The notes beneath the pieces are model-generated. The model had not been told where the DNA came from. It did not search any database and was given only the letters and a program-made list of their open reading frames with translations. A program made the translations under genes and the position numbers. Below, piece by piece: positions 1 through 6,082 of a stretch of DNA of 11,876 bases (within the stretch, counting starts at the first letter, position 1; each line of letters starts with the position of its first letter). Source of the DNA: Ruminococcus flavefaciens (lineage in GTDB: Bacteria > Bacillota > Clostridia > Oscillospirales > Ruminococcaceae); NCBI GenBank assembly GCA_002310115.1, contig DBYI01000015.1:1-11876 (forward strand). Reading direction: 5' to 3'.

Positions 1-273
1 CTTTTGCAGTATTTTGTCTTCTATTACTTAGTCTGTTCAATATGTCAAAGGTCTCACATTGAAAATATATTTTTTATATTTAATCAAGCAGTGCTGATCT
101 TTATACTAATTCAACAGAATTATAATTATATTTTAACATATGCTTTTCCTATGTCAAGAAACAAAGTATTAAATATATAAAAACACATTTTAAAGTGACT
201 TCAAGAGTTCATAGCTGTAAGATTGTTATAACATAAAAGGGATAAACATCAACCATTCTCCTTAAGTATCAAG
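1..273. other. AT-rich stretch without a recognisable gene
   Basis: I see no open reading frame with a ribosome binding site, no RNA gene and no clear repeat here. The DNA is strongly AT-rich. It lies downstream of the terminator that closes the minus-strand sigma/anti-sigma/dockerin operon and is probably plain intergenic host sequence. Confidence 0.6.
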
Positions 274-308
274 AAAAGCTCCGCAGCATTGTAAACTGCG
301 AAGCTTTT
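274..308 (-). terminator. Rho-independent terminator of the sigma/anti-sigma/dockerin operon
   Basis: AAAAGCT and CGCAG (274-280, 282-286) pair with CTGCG and AGCTTTT (296-300, 302-308), with one C-A mismatch and a 9-nt loop. On the minus strand the hairpin ends in CTTTTCTT. It lies about 50 bp past the dockerin gene stop, the right place for the end of that transcript. Confidence 0.75.
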
Positions 309-356
309 AATCAAAGTATTGTTCATTACAATTGACTTTTTGACTCGAACTTAAAG

Positions 357-662
357 TTACTTTTTCAAGCCAAGAAGTTTTTTCTGTATAGCCTGTGCGT
401 CGCCTACTGTAAGTCCGTCACCATTCATATCACCGTTGAGTTTGCCCTGTTCGGTAAGATGATGTTCTGCTGTACCCTCTATGCCATACTTATTAGGATT
501 TGCAAGAGCCTGCATTATCATTACTGCGTCTGCCATATCAACTTCGTTGTCAAAATTAACATCGCCTTTGATACTGAATGCCGCAACATTTAAGGTCAGT
601 GATGAGAGAAAAAAAGAACTGAATATAACAGCGAGTATTGTTGCTATTATTCTCTTTATCAT
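357..662 (-). CDS. Small secreted protein: signal peptide plus type I dockerin only
   Basis: This is a 101-residue secreted protein. Residues 1-28 form a signal peptide: a basic MIKR start, then a hydrophobic core ending around NVAAFS. Two calcium-binding dockerin repeats follow, GDVNFDNEVDMADAVMIMQA (about 33-52) and GDMNGDGLTVGDAQAIQKKL (about 77-96). The ANPNKYG linker between them is typical of Ruminococcus dockerins. In cellulosomes a dockerin binds a cohesin on a scaffoldin and normally carries an enzyme. Here there is no catalytic or binding module, so the protein can only be a docking plug, a competitor or a signal. The start is supported by AGGAG seven bases upstream. It begins 15 bp after the anti-sigma stop, so it is almost certainly co-transcribed with the sigma and anti-sigma genes. 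Confidence 0.88.
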   Translation of the reverse strand: MIKRIIATILAVIFSSFFLSSLTLNVAAFSIKGDVNFDNEVDMADAVMIMQALANPNKYGIEGTAEHHLTEQGKLNGDMNGDGLTVGDAQAIQKKLLGLKK

Positions 663-676
663 TGTTTTCTCCTGTT

Positions 677-1990
677 CTATTTCAGTATATTTTTAAATTC
701 ATTATTCTGCTCGGGTGTAAGCTCTTGCATATTGGCTACATAACCGTTTCCAAGATAGGGCTTATAGTGTATATCTTGTAAAACAGTACCATTATTCAAT
801 TTTATAGTGATATAATAATCCTCTCTTGCCGGGGCATTAGGATCAGATTTATATTTTGCCCACGCATCAACTAACCATTGAGGAGAACCTATATGTTCAG
901 GAAGATTACTGTAATCTTCAGGTTGAAGTTGACATAATAGATTGTAAAATGCTTCTATTCTTTCATTATCAATAATAGTGTTTTGAACAGATGTCACCAT
1001 TCTGAATCCATCAGGTACATTTATATGATATTCAATACTTTGAATGTCATCAGCACTCTGAACATCGAAAAATGATAGTCCTGCTTGAAATCCAGCACTT
1101 TGATTAATATTGTCAGCAATGAATATACTGCACTGATTTCCAAGTTTTACAATGATAAATGCTCTGTTTTTCCCTGAAGGGGCATAATAGTAAACGTCTG
1201 CACCAACAAGAGAAGGCTCTTGTGATTCAACACTGTTTCCGTGATAATTCAAATCGTTTACTTCCACTATTTTACCAATATATCCGCCAAAATCGGTATT
1301 ACTAACTTTGCTTGAAATACCATTGTTTTCATAATCATCAAGGTCAAGCTGACGATAAAAGCCGTCATCAGTTCGCACATCAATATGATGATATTCGTCA
1401 TCACCATAAGCATCATAATCAGGATCATTGGTGGCAATAAATGGACGATAATATGCTTTTTCAGTACTTACGCCACCTTTTAACTCTTGCGAAGTTCCTT
1501 GCTGTTGCTGCGTTGATGAAGTTGAACTATCACTTGTGTGTTGTGTCTGGGAATCAGCCTTGCTTGCATCGGTTCCCAATTTGACTGCATCAGTATTTTT
1601 TAATGACGTAGTAACTGTTCCTTTGATATCTTCTTGTGGTTTTCCAGTTTGTGAAGCAATTGCTGAATCATTTGTTGTATGTTCGTCTGATTTGTCACTG
1701 CTTGTAGTGGCAGGAATGTCTTGATGATTGGAATTCCTATCATCTTTATGAGAATTATCCTGTTCGATGATAGAATGATCCACAATTAAATCAGAGGGCT
1801 TATGAGCATTATAGCAAACAATAGAGCCTACCGTAATCACAGCAACGGCAGCGACAGAACCAAATGCATAGATATTTCTCTTTGTGATGACACGGCTTTC
1901 TTTCTGATTCTGAATTTCTTCAGACATTGCGCCGTTGATTAAATCATCGTCGATTTTCCCCATTATTTCGAGAAATCTAAGTTCATTCAT
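677..1990 (-). CDS. Membrane-anchored anti-sigma-like protein with extracellular domain
   Basis: This 437-residue protein has a short acidic cytoplasmic segment (1-37), one membrane helix (about 40-60, AFGSVAAVAVITVGSIVCY), a long Ser/Thr/Gln/Asp-rich linker (about 65-180) and a folded extracellular domain (about 180-437) that I do not recognise. Position, topology and the 8-bp ATGAATGA overlap with the sigma gene upstream make it the likely partner that holds the sigma factor at the membrane. The N-terminal segment lacks the HxxxCxxC zinc motif of ZAS anti-sigmas, so it would belong to another class. The extracellular part could sense polysaccharide or the cell envelope, by analogy with RsgI-type proteins, but I see no named carbohydrate-binding domain. 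Anti-sigma function is inferred mainly from the operon. Confidence 0.75.
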   Translation of the reverse strand: MNELRFLEIMGKIDDDLINGAMSEEIQNQKESRVITKRNIYAFGSVAAVAVITVGSIVCYNAHKPSDLIVDHSIIEQDNSHKDDRNSNHQDIPATTSSDKSDEHTTNDSAIASQTGKPQEDIKGTVTTSLKNTDAVKLGTDASKADSQTQHTSDSSTSSTQQQQGTSQELKGGVSTEKAYYRPFIATNDPDYDAYGDDEYHHIDVRTDDGFYRQLDLDDYENNGISSKVSNTDFGGYIGKIVEVNDLNYHGNSVESQEPSLVGADVYYYAPSGKNRAFIIVKLGNQCSIFIADNINQSAGFQAGLSFFDVQSADDIQSIEYHINVPDGFRMVTSVQNTIIDNERIEAFYNLLCQLQPEDYSNLPEHIGSPQWLVDAWAKYKSDPNAPAREDYYITIKLNNGTVLQDIHYKPYLGNGYVANMQELTPEQNNEFKNILK

Positions 1991-2537
1991 AATTGTACCC
2001 TTCTTTCTGTAAAAAGGCTTTTAGTTTTTTTCTTGTCCGAAAAAGATAAGTAGCAACGGTTTTCTCTTTCATACCATAATGCTCTGCAATTTGAGTCAAC
2101 GAGTCACCCAACCAATAGCGTCTGATAAACACATTTCGGTGTTTTTCGTCCTGACTTCGCAGAAAGCGGCTGATTGCATCGGCAAGTACGTCATCGGATA
2201 CGCTCTGATCATAGTCCGAGGGGACTGTTTCAGCAATCTCCTCGATAGGAACGGTAAATTGTGGATTTCTCTTTTCAGCAGAGATAAATTTAAGCCTGTT
2301 TATTGCGATATTTCGCACAATACGGCTCATATATGATTTGAAATCGTTAGGATTGTCAGGCGGTATGTTGTTCCATATCTCATAATAGGCAGAATTTACA
2401 CATTCTTCTATATCTTCACGTTGAGAGAGGATATTGCCAGCCACATAATAGCACAGCTTACCATACTTTCGCTTCATCTCGGTGATTGCCTGTTCATTTC
2501 TTTCACGGAACAACTCAATAATTGATGCATCATCCAT
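1983..2537 (-). CDS. RNA polymerase sigma factor, sigma-70 family, ECF type
   Basis: The product is 184 residues, the normal length for an ECF sigma factor with only regions 2 and 4. Region 2 covers about residues 8-80, with the DIEECVNSAYYEIWNNI segment followed by FKSYMSRIVRNIAINRL. Region 4 covers about residues 125-178, with the helix-turn-helix SLTQIAEHYGMKEKTVATYL followed by FRTRKKLKAFL. It would direct RNA polymerase to a small regulon, probably including its own operon. The start is set by AAGGAGG eight bases upstream of the ATG. Its stop overlaps the start of the anti-sigma gene by 8 bp, which points to translational coupling. The family call is secure; the signal and target genes are unknown. 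Confidence 0.93.
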   Translation of the reverse strand: MDDASIIELFRERNEQAITEMKRKYGKLCYYVAGNILSQREDIEECVNSAYYEIWNNIPPDNPNDFKSYMSRIVRNIAINRLKFISAEKRNPQFTVPIEEIAETVPSDYDQSVSDDVLADAISRFLRSQDEKHRNVFIRRYWLGDSLTQIAEHYGMKEKTVATYLFRTRKKLKAFLQKEGYNYE

Positions 2538-3048
2538 TGGATATGCCTCCTTCCGTGAGGCGTTTAGGTCCTCTATCTATATAGTCAACTTTTGACATAC
2601 AAATATTTCACTTATTTATTTTAATTATTTAAATTCACTCATATACAAAACAAGACTCACATAATATGAGTCTTGTTATATATTTTAGTGTAACTAAAAT
2701 GGATAACAAAATCAATACCTGTGGCATTAAATACAATTCTGTGTCATATAATACATTTTGGTGAAGTTTTACAAGTATATTAAACGTTAAATTATACTTG
2801 CGGTTTAACTCAATTATAATTATATAAAAAGCCGACTTTGTATGGCTTCTGTTAGAAACCAACTAAATCGGCTTTGAAATCGTTTGAAAATTCTCTATTC
2901 AATTTTTCTCTTTTTGGGGTGAATTATCCGTTTTTTGCTTCTGACAACCTCCAAAGCAACTCTGAAAAGGCTCTCTGGAAGGGTTCGAATCCAATTTTTA
3001 TGGTTTGGGATCTACTGCTTCACCTTGAAAAATTTTCTCTCTTGGAAC
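2538..3048. other. Gene-poor host intergenic region with several inverted repeats
   Basis: I find no convincing gene in about 510 bp. Besides the terminator at 2651-2675, two structures stand out. GTCAA-cut-TTGAC (2584-2596) is a short inverted repeat just upstream of the sigma gene and could be a regulatory site. AAAGCCGA (2828-2835) and TCGGCTTT (2868-2875) are arms about 32 bp apart that could form a stem. A degenerate T-arm-like string, GGGTTCGAATCC, at about 2980-2991 has no acceptor or anticodon arm around it. No good consensus promoter for the sigma operon is visible. Confidence 0.5.
2651..2675. terminator. Bidirectional-looking hairpin terminator
   Basis: CAAGACTCA (2651-2659) pairs perfectly with TGAGTCTTG (2667-2675) around a 7-nt loop. 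T-rich sequence follows on the plus strand (TTATATATTTT) and AAAA precedes it. No gene clearly ends into it; it separates the sigma operon promoter region from the tRNA-Ser side. Confidence 0.55.
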
Positions 3049-3078
3049 AAAAAACTCCCGAAAAATCGGGAGTTTTTT
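3049..3078 (-). terminator. Terminator of the disrupted host tRNA-Ser gene
   Basis: AAAAAACTCCCGA (3049-3061) pairs perfectly with TCGGGAGTTTTTT (3066-3078) around an AAAA loop. On the minus strand the stem ends in six T. It starts about 30 bp past the CCA end of the tRNA-Ser 3' half at 3108, so it was the terminator of the host tRNA before the gene was split. Confidence 0.85.
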
Positions 3079-3107
3079 GGGGCGGGATCTAAATCGATTC
3101 ACCATTT

Positions 3108-3163
3108 TGGCGCAGTGGGTGGGATTCGAACCCACGTCCCTCAAGGGGCAACATGATTTCGAG
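3108..3163 (-). pseudogene. 3' half of host tRNA-Ser(CGA), cut at the anticodon loop
   Basis: Read on the minus strand from 3163, this holds the anticodon loop (CTCGAAA, anticodon CGA), the 3' side of the anticodon stem (TCATG), the long variable arm, the T arm (GTGGG-TTCGAAT-CCCAC), the 3' acceptor strand CCACTGC, discriminator G and an encoded CCA. It matches the complete copy at 9020-9075 at 53 of 56 positions. Homology stops exactly at the end of the loop, where element DNA begins. Two of the differences change the acceptor strand so that it pairs with the 5' half at 9237-9276, not with the complete tRNA. It is therefore one half of a single interrupted host gene. Confidence 0.93.
3157..3163. 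repeat. Left attachment-site core (TTTCGAG)
   Basis: The core is the anticodon loop of tRNA-Ser(CGA). To its left is host tRNA sequence with the stem strand CATGA; to its right is element DNA (CAAATTA). The identical core is at 9237-9243. In the rebuilt host site, CATGA and TCATG flank the core as a perfect inverted repeat, the usual design of tyrosine recombinase core sites in the anticodon-loop class. Confidence 0.88.
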
Positions 3164-3258
3164 CAAATTATAAAACTTCCCATTTGGTCACTTATCGTCT
3201 TAAAAATCCACCATTTTATCCCTGATTTTCGAGCATTTTTGCCCCATATTTGGAAATT

Positions 3259-3291
3259 TGCGAGAAAAGTGCGAGAAAACTGCGAGAAATT
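3259..3291 (+). repeat. Three tandem 11-bp repeats, candidate integrase arm sites (left)
   Basis: TGCGAGAAAAG, TGCGAGAAAAC and TGCGAGAAATT follow one another without gaps, 96 bp inside the left core. The same unit occurs in the same orientation near the right end (9131-9152). Direct repeats on both arms of an attachment site are typical binding sites for the N-terminal domain of tyrosine integrases. Binding itself is inferred. Confidence 0.78.
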
Positions 3292-3330
3292 TCAGGCGGC
3301 TAAAGCAAAAAACGAAAGGAAATAGTGACC

Positions 3331-3588
3331 ATGAACAAGGAAGAAAAACGTCAGTTATTAGAGCAAATGTTAAAGAGATGTCCCGAGATACTCTCACCTA
3401 TAAAGGCGGCGAGGTGGTCTCCGCTCGGTAAGAATCGAGTCTATGAACTGCTTCACAGCGGAGAGCTTCGCTCCTTCGTCTACCAGGGCGGATATGTTAT
3501 CAGCAAGGACGACCTTATCAACTACCTCATAGAGCATAGCGAGGACGAGCCTGCGAGGTCGTTCAAGAGAGGTGGCAGCCGTGAGTAA
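3331..3588 (+). CDS. Excisionase-like helix-turn-helix protein
   Basis: This small basic protein is 85 residues long from the ATG; a GTG at 3325 would add two. Residues about 22-65 (SPIKAARWSPLGKNRVYELLHSGELRSFV and on to YVISKDDLINYL) read like the winged helix-turn-helix of the Xis/MerR-like HTH_17 type. That fold includes the pattern of a recognition helix, a turn around GEL and a beta wing. The first gene inside an attachment site is a common place for an excisionase or a regulator of integration. GAAAGGA upstream serves as ribosome binding site. Its TAA overlaps the start of the next HTH gene, so the two are translated together. An excisionase role is inferred from fold and position. Confidence 0.75.
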   Translation: MNKEEKRQLLEQMLKRCPEILSPIKAARWSPLGKNRVYELLHSGELRSFVYQGGYVISKDDLINYLIEHSEDEPARSFKRGGSRE

Positions 3589-4078
3589 TTACAGCTACCT
3601 GTACGATGAGTTCCACGAAGTAATATCAGGAGAGCAGCTGCGGCGGATACTTCACGTCAGCAAGCGGAAGTGTGCTTGGCTCCTTCAAAGCGGAGCTATT
3701 CCCTGCACCGATAACTGTAATAAGACTCGCCGCTACGCCGTGAAACTTGATGACGTTATCGAATATATAATAGAATCCGAGAAAGCGGCGGAAAGAGTTC
3801 AGCCACAGCGACCACCGGAGTTCTTCCGTGAGCAGCTGTCCGATGAGTGGTTCGATGTGCCTGATGTACTCACCATTACTGATGTGTCGTACATAACAGG
3901 CTACACTCCCAACGCAGTTGATAACTGGATTTTGAAAGGCAGTTTGCGGTCGGTAATAGTGCAGACCGGTATCATAACCTGCCGCGAATGGCTCATTGAC
4001 TTCTATTGCAGCGACGGGTATAACATCGCAAAGAAGGTCGATAAGCACAAGAAATTGCTGCAAAGACTATTGATTTAA
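3581..4078 (+). CDS. Protein with two excisionase-like helix-turn-helix domains
   Basis: The product is about 165 residues from the GTG at 3581, which has AGAGAGGTGG ahead of it and overlaps the stop of the preceding gene by 8 bp. A GTG at 3572 would add three residues. The first HTH-like unit (ISGEQLRRILHVSKRKCAWLL, then the wing RRYAVKLDDVIEYI) lies at about 14-60. The second (TITDVSYITGYTPNAVDNWI, then GSLRSVIVQTGIITCREWLIDFY) lies at about 95-145. Each resembles the domain of the gene before it, so the protein looks like a duplicated, fused relative. It probably binds DNA at the element end. No catalytic motif is present. Its role as excisionase partner or regulator is inferred. Confidence 0.68.
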   Translation: MSNYSYLYDEFHEVISGEQLRRILHVSKRKCAWLLQSGAIPCTDNCNKTRRYAVKLDDVIEYIIESEKAAERVQPQRPPEFFREQLSDEWFDVPDVLTITDVSYITGYTPNAVDNWILKGSLRSVIVQTGIITCREWLIDFYCSDGYNIAKKVDKHKKLLQRLLI

Positions 4079-4098
4079 TTATGCCGATGTGATATAAT
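4070..4098 (+). promoter_or_regulatory. Promoter of the zeta-type module
   Basis: TTGATT (4070-4075), a 17-bp spacer and a perfect TATAAT (4093-4098) lie at the end of the HTH gene and 33 bp before the next ATG. GAAGGGAG precedes that ATG. The two-gene module therefore appears to have its own promoter. Confidence 0.75.
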
Positions 4099-4130
4099 AC
4101 TATTAACATATACTTGAAGGGAGTATCGAT

Positions 4131-4328
4131 ATGTACGAGTATAATGAGCTTGATTCTACTTGTGGTTTAAGTGACGATGAACTTACAAAGCGTTTCCTTG
4201 AAGCTGTAAGAATTGATGATGAGATCCGTCGAATAAAAGGTCTTCCCGTTTCAAGGTACGACCATGAAAGGAAAATGACATATATCGAGTATCCTGACGG
4301 GAGAAGAGTGTATGCAGAAGAAACCTGA
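4131..4328 (+). CDS. Small acidic protein, putative antitoxin of the zeta-type module
   Basis: This 65-residue protein has no recognised enzymatic motif. The N-terminal half is acidic and helical in character (LSDDELTKRFLEAVRIDDEIRRIKGLP); the C-terminal half (KMTYIEYPDGRRVY) looks like a beta hairpin. It is the first gene after a strong promoter and overlaps the zeta-like gene by 17 bp, the gene order of antitoxin first, toxin second. It is not the classic epsilon antitoxin by sequence. Small proteins of this kind are often found directly upstream of zeta-like kinases in Firmicutes, but the antitoxin role here rests on position. Confidence 0.6.
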   Translation: MYEYNELDSTCGLSDDELTKRFLEAVRIDDEIRRIKGLPVSRYDHERKMTYIEYPDGRRVYAEET

Positions 4329-4872
4329 AATAATCGTATTCGCTGGTCCGAATGGAAGCGGCAAAAGCACCATAACCAAAATGGCTAATATCATTGAGCC
4401 GTATGTAAATGCTGATGATATAAAAAAAGCTACACTATGCTCGGATATGGAAGCTGCAATCGAAGCCGATAATATCCGTAACTCATTAATTGATGAAAAT
4501 AAAAGCTTCACATTTGAAACAGTACTATCTACCGATAGGAATCTTAAGCTACTCCAGAAAGCAAAGGATAACGGTTATTTTATACGCTGTATATACATCC
4601 TTACCGCCGATCCTAAGATCAATGTCTATAGAGTTGAAATAAGAACCGCTTTCGGAGGTCATAGTGTGCCAAAGGATAAGATAATCAGCAGATATGGCAA
4701 AGCTCTTGATTTGATACCAGAATTGCTTAAAGTATGCGATATCTGCCACATTTATGATAATTCAGATATGCCATTCCGCATATTCAAAAAACGAAAAGAT
4801 GTATATTACTATTGGGAAAACAGTTTTTGGAACAAGGAACAGATATCTAATTTAACAAAAATTGAATTATAA
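4312..4872 (+). CDS. Zeta toxin family P-loop kinase
   Basis: The product is 186 residues with the Walker A motif GPNGSGKST at 12-20, after the beta strand EIIVFA. Then come YVNADDI (about 28-34), FTFETVLS (about 63-70) and the Arg/Gly-rich stretch RTAFGGHSVP with KIISRYGKAL. This is the order seen in zeta toxin family ATPases. Classic zeta toxins phosphorylate UDP-N-acetylglucosamine and block cell-wall synthesis; other family members have other substrates, so the target here is not known. GGGAG lies upstream of the ATG. The 17-bp overlap with the small gene before it suggests coupled translation as a toxin-antitoxin pair. It looks intact. A housekeeping kinase role is possible but less likely in this setting. 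Confidence 0.85.
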   Translation: MQKKPEIIVFAGPNGSGKSTITKMANIIEPYVNADDIKKATLCSDMEAAIEADNIRNSLIDENKSFTFETVLSTDRNLKLLQKAKDNGYFIRCIYILTADPKINVYRVEIRTAFGGHSVPKDKIISRYGKALDLIPELLKVCDICHIYDNSDMPFRIFKKRKDVYYYWENSFWNKEQISNLTKIEL

Positions 4873-4877
4873 TGCAA

Positions 4878-4905
4878 ATGCTCAGGAATACTCCTGAGCA
4901 TTTTT
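4878..4905 (+). terminator. Terminator of the zeta-type module
   Basis: ATGCTCAGGA (4878-4887) pairs perfectly with TCCTGAGCAT (4892-4901) around a 4-nt loop, followed by TTTTT. It starts 6 bp after the zeta stop codon. Confidence 0.9.
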
Positions 4906-4920
4906 CATCTTAGTCGGTAT

Positions 4921-4959
4921 CTTGGTCGCCGACTTGGTTGGTCGGTCGAGCGACCAAGT
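4921..4959. repeat. Inverted repeat rich in GGTCG units
   Basis: CTTGGTCG (4921-4928) is inverted as CGACCAAG (4951-4958), and the sequence between contains further GGTCG/GGTTGG copies, so several alternative stems can form. It lies just past the zeta terminator, where the sequence changes to a patchwork of gene scraps. The function is unknown. Confidence 0.5.
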
Positions 4960-5041
4960 TGATTATAGTGCTTATAATAAATCCGACCTATAATAATCCA
5001 TCTTTAATCCAATAATCTCAACAAATACTGCGCTGTCTGTG

Positions 5042-5155
5042 CTTTTATCAGCTTTCCCGATGAATGCCGCAGGAAAGATACTGAAATACAAAATGAGAGA
5101 ACAGGCGGTAGAAAAGCTGAAACTCCACAAGGCTGACAGTATTGTTACTGCATAA
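5042..5155 (+). pseudogene. C-terminal scrap of an AMP-forming acyl-CoA synthetase
   Basis: In one frame the sequence reads LLSAFPMNAAGKILKYKMRE followed by QAVEKLKLHKADSIVTA and a TAA stop. The P-x-N-A-A-G-K-I-L-K-Y-K-x-R-E pattern is the C-terminal signature of AMP-binding acyl-CoA synthetases, whose lysine in GKIL is the adenylation lysine. Only about 38 codons remain; an in-frame stop lies 33 bp upstream and no start with a ribosome binding site is visible. It is a fragment left by recombination, unrelated to the genes around it. Confidence 0.6.
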
Positions 5156-5285
5156 AAAATCTTTTCAAAATCAGTTAGCATATCAGTCTTGTAAAGTTAT
5201 TCCGGAAGATGGTATGCAGTTTATGGCGAATGTTGACAAAGGCGTATGCACATTCTCGCCTGTTTGCAGCAGTCCTTGTGAGCCA

Positions 5286-5699
5286 GTACAGATCAAGGTC
5301 GAACACGTTAAGCTCGGTTATCTTGACTTGTATTCAAAGGGCGGCAAGCTCCGCCATATCTATATTCCGAAGTCCTTGCAGGCAGAAGCCCTTGCGTGGC
5401 TCACCGAAAAGAAACAGGACAGCGGTTTCATCTTCCTCAATCAGCGCGGACAACGTATCACCACAAGAGGCATATCCGGTGAATTGAAGAAGTTTGCCGA
5501 GAAGTACGGCATTGATACAAAGGTTGTATATCCGCACTCGTTCCGCCACCGCTTCGCCAAGAGCTTTCTTGACCGCTGTAATGATATAGCGTTTCTTGCC
5601 GATCTTATGGGGCATGAGAGCATTGAGACCACACGCATTTACCTCCGCAAGACCGCCACGGAACAGCGTGAAATCGTAGACAATATTATTGATTGGTAA
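5286..5699 (+). pseudogene. Tyrosine recombinase, 5'-truncated (catalytic C-terminal domain only)
   Basis: From VQIKVEHVKLGYLDLYSKGG onward this is a XerC/D-like phage integrase catalytic domain of about 137 residues. It keeps the catalytic lysine hairpin (SKGGKLRHIYIP), the HSFRH box (His and Arg), GHESIETTRIY with the final His and the nucleophilic Tyr, and ends in DNIIDW. The first catalytic Arg (usually in TGxRxSEL) and the whole N-terminal DNA-binding half are missing. The open frame runs back to 5142, but residues before VQIK do not look like integrase. A different frame upstream (RLFAAVLVS at about 5256-5282) resembles the preceding integrase helix, which suggests a deletion or frameshift. 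It should be inactive alone. Confidence 0.82.
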
Positions 5700-5703
5700 A
5701 AAG

Positions 5704-5735
5704 ATAGCGGTCAACCTACACAGGGGGACCGCTAT
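5704..5735. terminator. Hairpin after the recombinase remnant
   Basis: ATAGCGGTC (5704-5712) pairs with GACCGCTAT (5727-5735) around a 14-nt loop. No strong T run follows on the plus strand, so terminator strength is uncertain. It lies between the plus-strand recombinase scrap and the end of the minus-strand gene set. Confidence 0.5.
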
Positions 5736-5791
5736 ACTATTTCCAGTTATTCTTTTAAAAGTTCCTTGCACAGTGATTCTTTAGTTCTCGA

Positions 5792-6082
5792 TTATTCATC
5801 AACCCACTGCATCTCATTTTCGATTTCCCAAAATGTTTTTCCATCCCAGATAGGTGCTTCTTCAAAAGCAAGAATACAGTCAGAAGCAAAAGCTTTTTTA
5901 GTTGAAAATATCGTTTCGTCTGTTGTAAGATTGTATACTTCAAGAACGACACATTCTGTATTTCCATCGGGGAATAACTTAGTCTGACAACCATTGAAGA
6001 AAAATTTCTCACCATTGTAGATTACATAATGATCTTCATAATGGAGTTTTTCGATGAAATCTCTTGCATTTCCGTCAATCAT
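5792..6082 (-). CDS. Conserved small acidic protein, possible partner or immunity protein
   Basis: This 96-residue acidic protein has no signal peptide or membrane helix. Its C-terminal stretch, AFEEAPIWDGKTFWEIENEM followed by QWVDE, is a pattern I recognise from small uncharacterised proteins of Clostridia and their mobile elements. The N-terminal part (DFIEKLHYEDHYVIYNGEKF) looks like a beta-rich fold. The start overlaps the stop of the preceding gene by 8 bp (ATGATTGA) and uses AGGAAG as ribosome binding site, so the two are translationally coupled. Tight coupling of a small acidic protein behind a compact, His-containing protein is what toxin-immunity pairs look like. That role is inference, and a regulatory partner role fits as well. 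Confidence 0.6.
   Translation of the reverse strand: MIDGNARDFIEKLHYEDHYVIYNGEKFFFNGCQTKLFPDGNTECVVLEVYNLTTDETIFSTKKAFASDCILAFEEAPIWDGKTFWEIENEMQWVDE

Noticed and set aside
2635..2862. 75-codon minus-strand frame as a membrane peptide
   Set aside because: It contains the terminator hairpin at 2651-2675, has no ribosome binding site and its composition follows the AT-rich DNA.
2960..3010. T-arm-like string GGGTTCGAATCC on the plus strand suggesting another tRNA
   Set aside because: The flanking bases do not form a 5-bp T stem, and no acceptor, anticodon or D arm can be built around it. At most it is an old remnant.
3259..3291. Tandem 11-bp repeats as a CRISPR array or plasmid iterons
   Set aside because: The units are contiguous without spacers, and no cas or rep gene is present. 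The copy at the other element end fits attachment-site arms better.
3077..3325. Plus-strand frame through the tRNA 3' half (translates as QWVGFEPTSLKG)
   Set aside because: Peptides of the type GFEPTS/GIRTHVP are classic false translations of antisense tRNA-Ser sequence.
5334..6015. Minus-strand frames 5334-5771 and 5755-6015
   Set aside because: The first is antisense to the conserved integrase domain; the second is an out-of-frame shadow of the 96-residue gene. Neither has a start site.
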